This document shows positions 22,101 through 31,882 of a stretch of DNA of 64,000 nucleotides, one piece after another. The stretch is taken from NCBI GenBank assembly GCA_018292915.2, contig JACVVK020000326.1, positions 114,501-178,500 of the forward strand, in the 5' to 3' direction. Both the position numbers and the translations under genes were made by a program. The notes below the pieces were generated by a model that was given only the letters and a program-made list of their open reading frames with translations, searched no databases and was not told the origin of the DNA. Every line of letters begins with the position of its first letter. Within the stretch, counting starts at the first letter, position 1. Source of the DNA: Batillaria attramentaria (lineage: Eukaryota > Mollusca > Gastropoda > Batillariidae).

Positions 22101-25100
22101 GTCGCGCACTTTGCCATGCTGAATGGCAAAGCGGTGACTCAAGGACTTAAACTCACCGCTTGCGGGCGTAGTAGGTGGAGGCTGTGTGAAACATGAAAAA
22201 TGACATGGTGATAATCAACTGTCAGACAGAACAAGGGATGTTATACACGGTATATGCAGTTCACAATATTCCATCGATACAATTAAAACATGAAAGATCA
22301 AACACAGCCAACTTGTTCGATTGGATCAAAGATTACCAATAATCTATAAAAAAAAGAAGTCAATTTCACAATGGAACTCGAACGCAGACGGAGACTCCAT
22401 GTACTTGCATCTCTCTTGCCTACACATTCTCTCACATTACAAAAGAATTTCACAACATTACCAATTTAATTAAACCAGTATTCTTCTTCTGTTCAATACA
22501 TTGATACTGCATGGATTTCAAACTGCACTGAGCCAATACACAGCAATTTAGTCCCTTTCAGTTCTCTTTACAATTTAGCTCCAGTACCTCAGATTTTGCA
22601 TAGTATACTTATGACAGAGATGACAGAAGAAATATGTTAAAGAAATAGAAAAAAGAAGAAGAAAGGAAAAAGAGCACTGTTGCCATCACCATGCAAAAAC
22701 GCAGTCAGATGCACCATGTACAAATACATACACACACACAGAAAAAGCATAATATTCACCAAAGGACCCCACCAAGACCAGTTAGCTGTAACTTACAAAC
22801 TGAGTTTACAGAAACTTTTTTTTTTTTGGGGGGGGGGGGGGGACTGATTGACATCTATGTACACAATCACTTATGGTTAGTTTGTTAAAGGAATGCAAAG
22901 TGCAGTTGCATGTGTGCAGAATGTGCACCTGGCATATTTCAGCCATGTGAATAACATATACAATGTACATGCACTGATACAGTGAACGGAAAAAAAAGTG
23001 AAAATGCACAAACATACACTCAAGACTACATCATGTTTACTCATGATTTCAAATTATTTTCAATTGTGTTTATGTGTGTGTGTGTGTGTTTAAATTGTCT
23101 TGTGAGCAGAAGAAATAACATGGAACCATTTTGCAACTTTTAAATTGGTGTGGAATGTATCTTTGCCAGCCCCTGAAGACACTTTTTTGTTGTTGACAGC
23201 TCATGCCATTAACTTCAAAATGGTGTAATACTGGTGTTGTTTTTATCTACCTGTTCTAAGCATAGAGTATTTACTGAGTGTATAGAAGAACAACAACAAA
23301 AAAACCCCTAAAAATTCTTGGCAGGGCAAAAAAAAAAAAAAAAAAAATCCCCAGAACAAAAACACACAAATAATGATGAGTATGTGAGTTCTGACCCTTG
23401 CGCCTGTCCCCTCCCCTAAGTATCACCATTAAATAAGCACGTAAACGTACGTCTTACATGCAAAATGTTACAGGGTTTCACAGTCATAATATTTTCCAGC
23501 AGAGATCTGCTGCTGCTGGTGCAGCTCTGATTGGACGAAAAAGACAAAAAGAAAGGTGCACATTCACAGGTTATTTAGCAATTAGGTAGCTATAAAGTAC
23601 ATGTAGTTTGCAGTGAAAATGGGTAAGACTAACACAAAACACATCCTACAGTTATAGTTTGTGGTTGCATTTGCCAAATACTGACAGAACATGACAATCT
23701 GTGGCATCATACTATCCCGTGTGGGGCCAAGTATTTGTGCTGGCATTTTCATCATTGCCCCATCTTTGATATCACCCGAATGTGGTGGAAAAGGACGTTA
23801 AGCCCCCAAACACCCACCCCCAACCCCCTGTGGCATTATACCAACAGCTAATATTTCAAAATGTGATGCAATGACATAAATTGACCATAGGGTCAATTTT
23901 TGTTTGGTGTTTATTTGAAGGACCCTGTTTGACGAGTGTGCTAGATTGTAGCAATTTTTGTTGTAACAAAAGAGCGTGATTTTCATATTTTGTAGGGCGT
24001 GGTGCCTGCCAGGGGGTTGCAAGAGGAAGCAAGCTGCCACTGAAGCTGGGACTTCTTGCGCACAACAGAGGCAAATGTAATGCAAGTGGATTTAGGTGAA
24101 GTGGCTTTCTGGCCTAAACAGTCTAACATTACTACAGTGAGGCGTGAGCGGAAAGGAGACATTCAAATTTTGTAAACTCCTGTCAGGTACATGCCCTTGA
24201 ATGGTCTGTGCGTGGTCATTTTTGTTTCTAGATTGAAGCATTTCTAGGGGGTGACTATGATGCCTGAGGCTTAAAAGGAAATACATATGCATTCTGAGGC
24301 CTCGCGCATTTGCATACTTTAATTATGACCTGTCTTTGTGTGACGTAAGTCAAAGCATTTCATGGTCCAGCAATTTCAACAGCGTTGGCCGTATGTTTCC
24401 CTATGTACAGAGCCCATGGAGCTACTAACAACTACAGTAAACACACAGGTGACCTTGTGCATAGATTGGCGTGCAGGAGTTTTGTACAGTGAAGGGTACA
24501 TTCTAACACAGAAAACAGGACTGAGAGATCCAAGAGGGAAATAAACAAAGTGACATGAGTTTGAAGGTGAAGACCATTTTGCAAAAGGAAAGTTGCTACA
24601 ACTACAAGTACAGTACAGTCGGAAGAAAACGCATGCCAGATATAGAGGGTGAAATTTAAAATAATGTCCACCTGAATCATCGGCAACTGCTGATAATGTG
24701 AAAAAGAAAAGAATCAAGGTTGGTTGCTTAAAAAAAAAAAAAAAAAAATTGACCTACCACTCTGCACTAATAGTGACTTCAGATACAGTACTTTATACAG
24801 AGAGGAAAAACTGCATTTACAAATCAATACGTCACACAGTACGGCTTGCAGCACAAGCAATATGCAACATATCAAGCTTGTGATACAGAAACTGCCTTGA
24901 TTACAAAAACAGACACACATACACATAAACACTGCAAAATCAGTACATCTCAGGCATTGAACAATGTGTTGTGGCATGTGCTGAAACTTTGGTTGACACA
25001 ATAAGGTGCACACTGGTGCTCTGTGAGACAAATTTTGTGAAATCTGCTGCTACGGCCAGAACAGATTAGGACTCACATGTTTATCTGGCAGGCCAGTTTG

Positions 25101-27233
25101 AAGAAGAAACAATTCTGTTTACAACCATTTACATAAAACTTGACTGATATCTCAGAGAATAAAAATCTGGTGCAACCGGCCCCCGTAGTGTAGTGGTTAG
25201 CACTTCGGATCATGGACCGGGAGACCCGGGTTCGAGTCCCAGCCGAGGCAAGCTGGATTTTTCCTACCTAGGCCGGCTCCTACCCAGAGCGGGTGTGCCT
25301 TGGGCCCAATGGGGAGGCTGTTGCCACACAGCTGAGATTCACCCACTTCACGGGTGCAACTTTGGGGGTGCTTCCCTTGGCATGACACGTCTTATGATGT
25401 GGATGATTACATGGCCGGCACCGCAGGTGCCGTAGTTCCTGGGCCTGATTTATGCCGGGATATTTATGACAGGGAGCATGGAATGCGGCCCTGTCCTGTC
25501 ATGTCCAAACCACAAGGACCTCCATAGCATCAATCATCTTACCATCATCCTCATCTTCATCATCATGCATAATTTTTAAAAAAAGCCCCAGCTTTCGAGC
25601 CCTGCGTGGATTCCACCCATTACCTGGGAGGAACACCACTGGAACTGGCGAAAGAGTTGGGGCAGCAAAAAAAAAAAAAAAAAAAAAATCTGGTGCAGCT
25701 GGGAATACATTAAACTCTTGTCGTGGGCCATTGTACATGTACCTATGATTAGTATTTAACACGCCAAGGGGTTTATGAAGTTTTGATTCACCGCCTGTAA
25801 ATTATAGAAAGTGGTCAAAAAACATCCACTCGGACTCCACCTGCATTCCCAGTCGTTAAAGTTCTTCTCAAAATTTCTTTGCGCTTCTGGGCACTTAGTT
25901 CACATTCATATAAAAAGAAACTGGTGTAAAAATGTACCACGTCTGACCTGTGCATGCTTCGATCATCATGTCATTCACAGCACAGATGAGTACCAGAGAA
26001 ACACACTGAAACACGAAGGAAGCCTTACCAGCGGCTGAAGTGGCATCTCAAATGTTTTGACAGTGGCTGGAGTCTTGGTCTGCCTTCCAGATGCAAGTGT
26101 TGAGGCTGACTTGGCAGACACTGTGCGTGTCTCGGGTGTGACGGCAGGACGAGGTGGCACTGCTGGCATATTTTCAAGCGTGTTTTCTGCACCCTCTCTT
26201 GGCTTGCCGTCGGTGTCGTACTGCAGATTTGCCCAAGTGGCCATCTCTGGGGGAAAAAAAAAAAAAAATCAGCATTGTTTCTATTTGTCCCATTGATTTT
26301 TATAAGCCTGAGCCTCATGTGTAAAATAAACAGACGTAAATTTTCAACCCACTCTCATGTTCAGGTGAAACATAAATGCATTTGAACTTAATTTTCCTAA
26401 AGTACGCACAATTCTGCATAGCTTATGAATCAACAACTAAAATACACAACCAAGACTGCAGACTGTCACTTAGACAAGCAGGCGTTTCTTCTACTTATAT
26501 CTAATATGTTTTGGCACTGTACAATGGTAGAAGTGCACAATCAATGAAGGGAAAAAAAGAAACAAAATACATAACAACTTATAATAATACATGTAATAAT
26601 AAACACACATGGATCGTGAATAAAGTGGGAATGTCTATTAAACAAACACACATAAGTGAGTAAACTGACTTGCCAGCAAACAGTAACATTTGAAAGGAAG
26701 GTTCAGAGACACACACGTCTGTCTCACCTGCCACACCGCCTTTGTTTTTCGTGTCAGGGTCATGTAGAGTGAGCATCTTGTGTCTGACGGGTGAGGGGTC
26801 AAGGGTCAGCTGGGCGGCAGGGGGAATCAGGCCACGCTCAATGAGGCTCAGGATTCCTTTCCGAGCATCATCCTCGGAGATGGGTGGGGGTGCAAGCTGT
26901 TGAAACAAACAACTTTGGAAATGACCATGCAGACATTTTCATTTATTAGTCTGTGTGTGCATGAAAGCATTTCCCTGAATGTCAGTACTACAGTTTGGCA
27001 TTGCATGTGATGGCATCATAACTTACTGCAGTGTATAATTATGATGTTCCCATGGTAACCATTTTTGTCTTTTTCCTGCATGCGCGATGCATGGTTAATG
27101 GCTTTCCACAATGTGGAACTCGCTGCCTTCTGCCCTCCGTGATGTCTCAACACTGTCAGCCTTTAAGTCACAACTCAAAACATACCTGTTCCATCAGGCT
27201 TTCCATAGGTAACTGGGACCCTCTGTCCATGTT

Positions 27234-27275
<42 letters not shown>

Positions 27276-29483
27276 CGTGTGTGCGTGTGTGTGCTGTGTG
27301 TGTGTGTGTGTGCGTGCGTGCGCGTGTGTGTGTGTTGTGTGTGGGTGCCCCATAAGTACGATGCATTATTACATGTATTATTCTGTGAAATTTGATCTTT
27401 AAGCCTGGTCTTGCTGAAAGAATTTGTCTTATACATGTACTCAAAAAGCCACAGAGGCAGTCCGGAATATTCCGCGCTCAGCACAACCAGTTCGCACACT
27501 TGATACAGTGTGTGCCTGTGAAGGCAAGCAGACACCGTAACGAAGTCTGCATGGGAATCCTACCAAATTTCCTGCCCACCAGGGACTGGCATCTGTGCCT
27601 CAGCATCCAAAGTGGATGCCGGAACAACCGGTCCAGCTCCCTTGTCAACTAAAAGGAACGCTGAAGCTGCATGTAAGCAGTCTCACCTGAGGATCAACAC
27701 GGTTTGCCTTGGGCAGCACAGTAAGGTGATCCACAGTTGGACCATGGACTGGCTTGAGAGGGGCCTGAGAAAGAAAATGTTACACTGTCAACACACACTC
27801 CTTACTACCACACTACTTCATCAACATCCAAGAAGTAGTAATCAAATGTAATACTGCAGACAGCAAATTACTTTTGAATACTTGAATGAATTAATGAATA
27901 ATGCTGATGTTCACAGCAAACTGAAAAAAAACAACCCACAATCAAAAAAATAAACAAACCTGCAAAACAACAACAATAACAACACCACCCAACCAACCCC
28001 TCCCCCCAAAAAAACAAAAACAAAAAAAAAAACAACCAACCAAACAAACAAACAAAACAAAACAACAAAAAACACCAAACAAAAAAACAAACAAAAAACA
28101 AACAAACGGACAGCGACAAAAACATTCAGCCAGCCAACCAACCAACCAAACATATATACAAACAATAAAAGCAACACCAGCACCAGCACTAATAACAAAC
28201 AATTAGAAAATTATAAAATGAACTGGAATGTCATGACTAAACGAATGAATGAAGAAGCAGACAAGTATTCACCTTCGTTGGTTTTCTTGCATTGATAAGG
28301 GGAAGCTGAATGCCAAAGTTTTCACGCATGACGGGTCGATTATTCTGGTTCTGTGGGTTGAAGATGGCACGAAGTGTCCATTGCTGGTAATGCTGAAACG
28401 AGAAGGAACAAAAACAAAAATTTCTCTTTATTCATAATGTGGATTATATTGCTAATTCGCTTACACACACTCACTCCTCGTCAAAACTGGTGGGATGTAG
28501 GTACAGAGAGGGGCTGGGGATGATAAACTGCACTCAGTGTTTCTTTTTCTTAGTTTTCTAAAGTTGTTAGTTAGTTAGTTAGTTAGTTAGTTAAGGCTTA
28601 ATGCCGTGCAAGCAACCAAGACTATTTCGCGGTCAAACAGGTTTCCTTACTGCCAGGTCCTTTAAAATATAAAATATGTCCAGCTTAAAACATGATAAAT
28701 TAAAAATCTACATGTATCTGGATTAAACGAAATAATTAACACATTTTATATTTTCCAGTCTCACACTTATCAACGGCTAATCACGAGAAGTCTACACTAA
28801 TCTATATTTTATAAAATAGATCAGCCTCCTTCAGGAAACTGAAAATGCTGTCAGGTGGGACATCCCTGAACAGCACCTTTAGTGAACTAGAACGGTAATG
28901 TTTGAAATGTTTGAAACAAGAGAATGGCCAAAAGAGCAAAACAAAACTACTGAAACTATCACTCATTATAGGAGTAATATTCTCATCGTTTTGATTTGGG
29001 ACTCTCTTTTTTTCATGTCAGTCAAATCTATTGTAAAAATTGTTTCAAGCATGTCAACGTTATTCACTGTTTAGCAGTCATCACAACATGGGCATACTGT
29101 ATTCAGGTTGTAACATGGCTACATGTACATATGCACCTTCTCAATGTTTATGATCTATGTAATGAGGGTAATGTTCATGACATGTGTGTGGGAAATGTTT
29201 GATGAGGGCAATGTTTATAACAATATATGAATGTACTGACATAGCCGACCCTGGTGATTTTAAATGAATTGCATTATATGGCTTTAAAAGCCCCTTGCGC
29301 TCAGAGCCAGCAATAAAATCTCTCTTGGCAAATCTCTTTTGGCCCTATCCCAAAAACAGAGGGGATAACAAGGGCTTCATGTCCGCGCCGGGCATTCATT
29401 TTCAAAATGTCAGATTCCTTTCTCATCAAACGGACAAAGGGGGGGGGGGGGGGGGGGGGAGGTGCGGTGTGGTGTGTGTGGAT

Positions 29484-29514
<31 letters not shown>

Positions 29515-30240
29515 GGGGGGGTTAGAATCAACAATGATTGAACGCGGCTGTGTGGCTGCGTGTATGACTGTGTGGACTTATACAAACGGAGGTGAATGTT
29601 TTGTGTGCCATACCCTTTTGCTGTACAGGCAGGTCGTTTTGTCAATGGGCAACATGACATTCAGGACAAATGTCCAGAATTTTCACGTCCAGCCAGGACA
29701 TTTGGTCTATTATATTCCAATGGATATGAAGCCATGGGATAATATTAAAGTCAAAGTTCTGTTCCCTGAGCTACAGTCAGGTCACTGAAAACCATACTAA
29801 ACTCTCCTTACCTTCTGTCCAGGAGACAGCCCTTTATATGCATCTTTCTCAAGCCTGGCAGGCAACTTCACTCCTGGTGGATGTGGCTGTCTGTGAAAGG
29901 AAAAAAACAAGCAAACCCATTTATACAGTATTTTATATTCATTGTCCACATGCCTTCATCTTATGCATAAAAGCCTCGGTCCTCATTCCATTAGGTGCCC
30001 ACAGGGCAGAGGCATGCTAAGAGGCAGTGCTCAACAATCGACCATAACAGAGCATGACAAGGCCTGTGTGACGCAAACCAACACTGGAACCGAACTACAC
30101 AATCTGCCCACATTGTCCCAGTTCAAATCCAACTTAAAGACTGAGCTTTTCCGTCAGGCCTTTGGCCTTTGACACACCAGTTCTTCTTTCTGCAGGTAAT
30201 ATTCAGTCTGTACATCAGCATTGGTGAGATGTATATGAAA

Positions 30241-30301
<61 letters not shown>

Positions 30302-31244
30302 TGTGTGTGTGTGTCTGTGTGTGTATGTGTGTGCACTGAATCCAGTCCTGTGAGAGCCTGTGCTTTATTAGTTTATAATATGTATTATCAATATTGTTAT
30401 TATTATTGACAGTCTCAAAGACAACACTAGGGAGATTACTTGGAGATGTGGTGGAGTGCATATATAATGGGCTTTTCCAAGCGCAGACACATGGTCTTGA
30501 ACTGAACTGAACTGACCATATTGTTGTAGTGTGTTGTTATTGTTGTACGACTGGTGGTGCACAATTCAACCAACCTCATCATGTAGGCTGGTTTGTTGTT
30601 CTGGAGGTCAACTGTTGTCTCCATGGAAAGGAAATGCTCATCGCGTGGCATACGATCTGACAGTGGTATTGTCTGTACTTGACTGTTAAGTCGATTGACA
30701 ACCTCTTCTGTCCGTTTCTGGTGACCATAATGAAAAATGTAAGCAAGGATAACTGTACAAAACAACAAAAAACAAAAAAACCCAACAGGATTTAAATACA
30801 AGGATCAATTACCCGATAACAGATGAAACAATATACACATCATTATCATTGTTATTATAATTATTTGTCTGCAATAAACAATGTACAAAATGCATAAATA
30901 CCACTTCAACTCCACCACTTGACAAATCGGTCATGTTTAGTGTCAAAATATGCTAGGGTTTTCACCTGTAGACCTTGCTCTGTCTTGGCAAGGGCATTTT
31001 GGAAGTCCGCAAGACTGATTTTGCCATCATTTTGGCTAAAGCGCTCCCTTAGCTGTCGCAGGTCCTCCTGAACCTGAAAGGGAAAAAGCTGGTTAAACAT
31101 ACAATTACAACAATTGTAATGTTGGGACCGCGAAGGTGTGGGGCAGGAGGGGCTGTGGGGGCGTGGGGGTGGGGGTGGGCCGGGGGGGGGGGGTGTTGTA
31201 GATGGTGGGGATGGGGGGAGGTTTGGTGTGGTGTGGTGTGTGTG

Positions 31245-31275
<31 letters not shown>

Positions 31276-31686
31276 GCCGGAGGTGGGGGGGGGGGGGGGG
31301 GGGGGGGGCTGTAGAAGCAACAATGGTCGAACCGCGTTCTATCCGTATTAAGAGTTGTTTTCGGTTGTTTTCGGTCGTTTCGTTGTTTTCGGTAATTAGT
31401 AGGACCGGTGTTGCTGTATGTATGGCTGTGTGGACTTAAAGGCAGAGGTGAATGATTTGTGTGCCATACCCTTTTGCCGTACAGGCAGGTCGTTTTGTCT
31501 AGGACGACCTTTTCAATCATGAAATTTTATCCGCACCTGCTGATAGGCATGTTTTTGGCTGAACGCCATTTACCTATTGTGATCATGCATGCGGTACATG
31601 GCGAGACAAGGCAGATCTATGATTCAACCACTTACTTTGACAAGAATTTGCCCCACTTCCTCGGGGCGCGTCTCTATTTCAGTCAT
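9510..31686 (-). CDS. IQCH: IQ motif-containing protein H (IQCH)
   Basis: Complete IQCH orthologue, 1095 residues (human about 1030). Exons 5' to 3': 31636-31686, 30966-31073, 30575-30717, 29812-29890, 28273-28392, 27687-27764, 26728-26896, 26029-26246, 22048-22181, 21490-21567, 20727-20835, 20033-20260, 19442-19589, 16565-16740, 15718-15990, 14977-15165, 14153-14273, 13380-13654, 12795-12989, 12226-12348, 11811-11872, 10041-10149, 9510-9611. Every junction is GT-AG and phase-consistent. The start is the only ATG (31686) opening a frame ([11 protein letters not shown]...) to a consensus donor. One IQ motif lies at about residues 442-465. The C-terminal half (about 570-1060) is the most conserved and, from family knowledge, has an ATP-grasp-like fold. 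Mammalian IQCH binds calmodulin and is needed for sperm development; a sperm/cilium role is inferred. Head-to-head with AAGAB. The acceptor at 12348 could instead be 12345. Confidence 0.92.
11049..11717 (-). mobile_element. Short piggyBac-like element
   Basis: Bounded by TTAA at 11049-11052 and 11714-11717, with inner ends CCCTTTTCTG and, inverted, CCCTTTCCTG. A TTAA duplication followed by CCCTT is diagnostic of piggyBac. About 665 bp long, and carries a broken transposase N-terminus on the minus strand. Near its right end 'tactcgtagcccg' is repeated (about 11647 and 11689). Confidence 0.75.
11224..11495 (-). pseudogene. Broken piggyBac-type transposase N-terminus
   Basis: ATG at 11495 opens [20 protein letters not shown] and then an acidic stretch. 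A one-base shift near 11415 moves the reading to a second frame with [20 protein letters not shown] and then an Arg/Asn-rich segment, ending at TAA 11226-11224. An (R)LLT.EEVL-type start followed by an acidic, Ser/Asp-rich region is typical of piggyBac transposases. The catalytic DDD domain is missing, so this is a deletion derivative. Confidence 0.6.
13884..13945 (+). repeat. (CA)n microsatellite
   Basis: 31 CA units in the IQCH intron between the exons at 13380-13654 and 14153-14273. Confidence 0.97.
14600..14690 (+). repeat. Non-LTR 3'-end-like sequence
   Basis: 'aaatgcaatttccctttttg' followed by 'ggatcaataaagtattctgt' resembles the terminal hairpin and tail of L2/CR1-type elements and dependent SINEs. 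It is preceded by a (GA)n tract at about 14356-14410. The 5' extent is unknown. Confidence 0.5.
15346..15512 (+). repeat. SINE-C 3' fragment
   Basis: Shares 'ggacctccatagca', 'catcctca', 'gagc..aagccct..ctggattcc' and 'ccactggagctg' motifs with the 3' half of the full SINE at 25177-25688. The tRNA-like head is missing. It is followed by a C-run and A-rich low-complexity sequence to about 15715. Confidence 0.65.
15517..15715 (+). repeat. Poly-C/poly-A junction and A/C-rich low complexity
   Basis: A C19 tract abuts an A tract at 15535/15536, followed by (CAAA)-like sequence and a second C-run at 15667-15679. This lies directly next to the IQCH donor at 15717, so the intron begins with low-complexity sequence on the coding strand. 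Confidence 0.9.
16266..16436 (+). repeat. SINE-A, full-length copy
   Basis: tRNA-like head with an A box (tggctgaatggtagagcg) and B box (gttcgtatccc). The body is 'ccaaatatttgtgctggc', 'tttgatatcaccc' and 'gtggtggaaaaggacgttaa', with an 'acacccacccacc' tail. It is interpreted as a SINE rather than a tRNA gene because the same body recurs at 63594, 52022, 39960, 23716, 52786 and elsewhere. Confidence 0.88.
16862..17190 (-). repeat. SINE-E copy 1
   Basis: Minus-oriented and collinear with 55129-55430. The right end has a reversed tRNA-like head ('gggctcgaaccca' B box, 'attagaccaccgctca'). The left end has an 'aataaagtag'-type retroelement tail (plus-strand reading 'ctactttattatccctttc'). A shorter relative is at 51560-51640. 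Confidence 0.8.
17756..17941 (-). mobile_element. MITE family 1, copy 2
   Basis: Reverse-oriented partner of 7634-7817. It begins 'acagtcgaacctgccaaagc' and ends 'acacaggtttgactgtac', with TA-flanked ends. Most sites align to copy 1 with scattered differences, so both are old non-autonomous elements. Confidence 0.78.
18055..18365 (-). repeat. Dispersed repeat, copy 2
   Basis: Inverted copy of 1-365. The match includes the repeat end 'gtctagcaagtttcggttg' and the 'ccttacttttcgaccaggc' region. It sits in the IQCH intron between the exons at 16565 and 19442. Confidence 0.65.
18533..18957 (+). repeat. SINE-B, full-length copy
   Basis: About 425 bp. tRNA-like head (A box 'tggtctagtggttaaggc', B box 'ggttcgagtcccc'), then a conserved body with 'gccttcgtgtaca', 'tagcgcttagcagcagcagg' and 'ctgcggcgccgtgagcattt', and an (accat)n tail. 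Reverse copy at 46449-46756; a decayed copy at 59884-60097. Confidence 0.88.
19801..19852 (+). repeat. (GGTGG)n G-rich tract
   Basis: Repeated ggtgg/ggggt units, including at least four closely spaced G4 runs. This is a potential G-quadruplex on the strand opposite to IQCH transcription. Confidence 0.8.
20033..20260 (-). other. IQCH: IQ-motif exon of IQCH
   Basis: 76 codons. After [12 protein letters not shown] comes [20 protein letters not shown]: hydrophobic-Q at IQ, then xxxRxxR spacing, followed by a basic helix ([12 protein letters not shown]...). This fits an IQxxxRGxxxR calmodulin-binding motif, with S and W in the less constrained positions. Confidence 0.88.
22815..22842 (+). repeat. 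Poly-T/poly-G junction
   Basis: T12 directly followed by G15. This is the reverse complement of the poly-C/poly-A junctions seen at 15535, 42493, 53052 and 56700. Confidence 0.9.
23716..23829 (+). repeat. SINE-A, 5'-truncated copy
   Basis: Starts within the body ('ggggccaagtatttgtgctg') and runs to the 'aaacacccacccc' tail without a tRNA-like head. A truncated 5' end is the usual outcome of L1/RTE-type reverse transcription. Confidence 0.82.
25177..25688 (+). repeat. SINE-C, full-length copy
   Basis: About 510 bp. tRNA-like head (A box 'tagtgtagtggttagcac', B box 'gggttcgagtcccagcc'), a long GC-rich body and an A24 tail at about 25665-25688. It is in an IQCH intron. The near-continuous head, body and poly-A suggest one of the younger insertions here. 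Partial relative at 15346-15512. Confidence 0.85.
27065..27210 (+). pseudogene. Non-LTR reverse-transcriptase C-terminal remnant, copy 1
   Basis: One frame reads [20 protein letters not shown] and continues [12 protein letters not shown] to a stop. This W-N-S/L-P...FK..LKTYLF signature closes the ORF of many CR1/Jockey-like and related LINEs. It is directly followed by (TG)n at 27236-27345. A fragment only; it lies in an IQCH intron. Confidence 0.7.
27236..27345 (+). repeat. (TG)n/(TGCG)n array
   Basis: TG repeats with CG interruptions following the LINE remnant. Confidence 0.95.
27402..27494 (+). mobile_element. Short hairpin element, copy 1
   Basis: Begins 'cctggtcttgctga' and ends 'tcagcacaaccag' in inverted orientation. 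The internal 'cagtccggaatattccg' contains a 12-bp perfect palindrome. The same core and end occur at 37531-37594. Confidence 0.55.
27905..28145 (+). repeat. A/C-rich low-complexity tract
   Basis: Degenerate (CAAA)n, (AAC)n and (ACCA)n sequence. It produces long Phe/Val/Leu frames on the minus strand that are not coding. Confidence 0.9.
28555..28890 (+). repeat. (TTAG)n and probable dispersed repeat
   Basis: Seven TTAG units at about 28566-28594, followed by 'ttaatgccgtgcaagcaacc' and an AT-rich body. It looks like a repeat start but no second copy occurs in the window, so the call is tentative. Confidence 0.35.
29440..29650 (+). repeat. Intronic duplicated block, copy 1
   Basis: G-run, (TG)n, G-run, then 'caacaatgattgaacgcg' and 'gtgtgccatacccttttgct'. 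Collinear with 31195-31500 (same orientation), which has the same G-run/(TG)n/G-run front and shared 'gtacaggcaggtcgttttgt' end. Confidence 0.8.
29950..30180 (+). pseudogene. Non-LTR reverse-transcriptase C-terminal remnant, copy 2
   Basis: Reads [20 protein letters not shown] and then a stop, the same C-terminal signature as 27065-27210, here more decayed upstream. It is likewise followed within about 70 bp by (TG)n. The putative 3' end runs to about 30515, including 'gaactgaactgaactgac'. Confidence 0.68.
30242..30334 (+). repeat. (TG)n microsatellite
   Basis: About 46 TG units with a few TC interruptions at the right end. Confidence 0.96.
31195..31500 (+). repeat. Intronic duplicated block, copy 2
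   Basis: Second copy of the 29440-29650 block, in the first IQCH intron. It adds a (gttttcggt)n-like stretch at about 31350-31395. The G-run at about 31284-31308 is 25 nt long. Confidence 0.8.
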
Positions 31687-31882
31687 TTTGGAGGTAATCC
31701 AGAGTATCCAGAGTAGGAAGCCGATGTGCCCAGTGTGAAATCAACTACCAAATGAAGAAAATACGAGACAAACTCCCATAATCTCTGTTGGTCAAGATCC
31801 CTGCCTGCAGGGAGCCATGACGTTCCTCGGCAACACTTAAAACAACACGAATTGATGACGTAGAGCGCATACATTTTCCAAG
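31687..31882. promoter_or_regulatory. Divergent IQCH/AAGAB promoter
   Basis: Only 196 bp separate the two start codons, so both 5' UTRs and the core promoters lie here. Visible candidate sites: an X-box match GTTCCT-C-GGCAAC at 31822-31834 (fits RYYNYY-N1-RRNRAC); TGACGT cores at 31818-31823 and 31856-31861; and CCAAGATGGCTGC over the AAGAB start codon, a YY1-like motif typical of promoters with very short 5' UTRs. No TATA box was seen at a convincing place. Site calls are by consensus only. Confidence 0.7.

Noticed and set aside
30906..31520. 204-residue minus frame with Pro/Thr/His runs before [12 protein letters not shown]
   Set aside because: Only 30966-31073 is an IQCH exon. The rest translates G-run and (TG)n intron sequence, and exon 1 is at 31636-31686.
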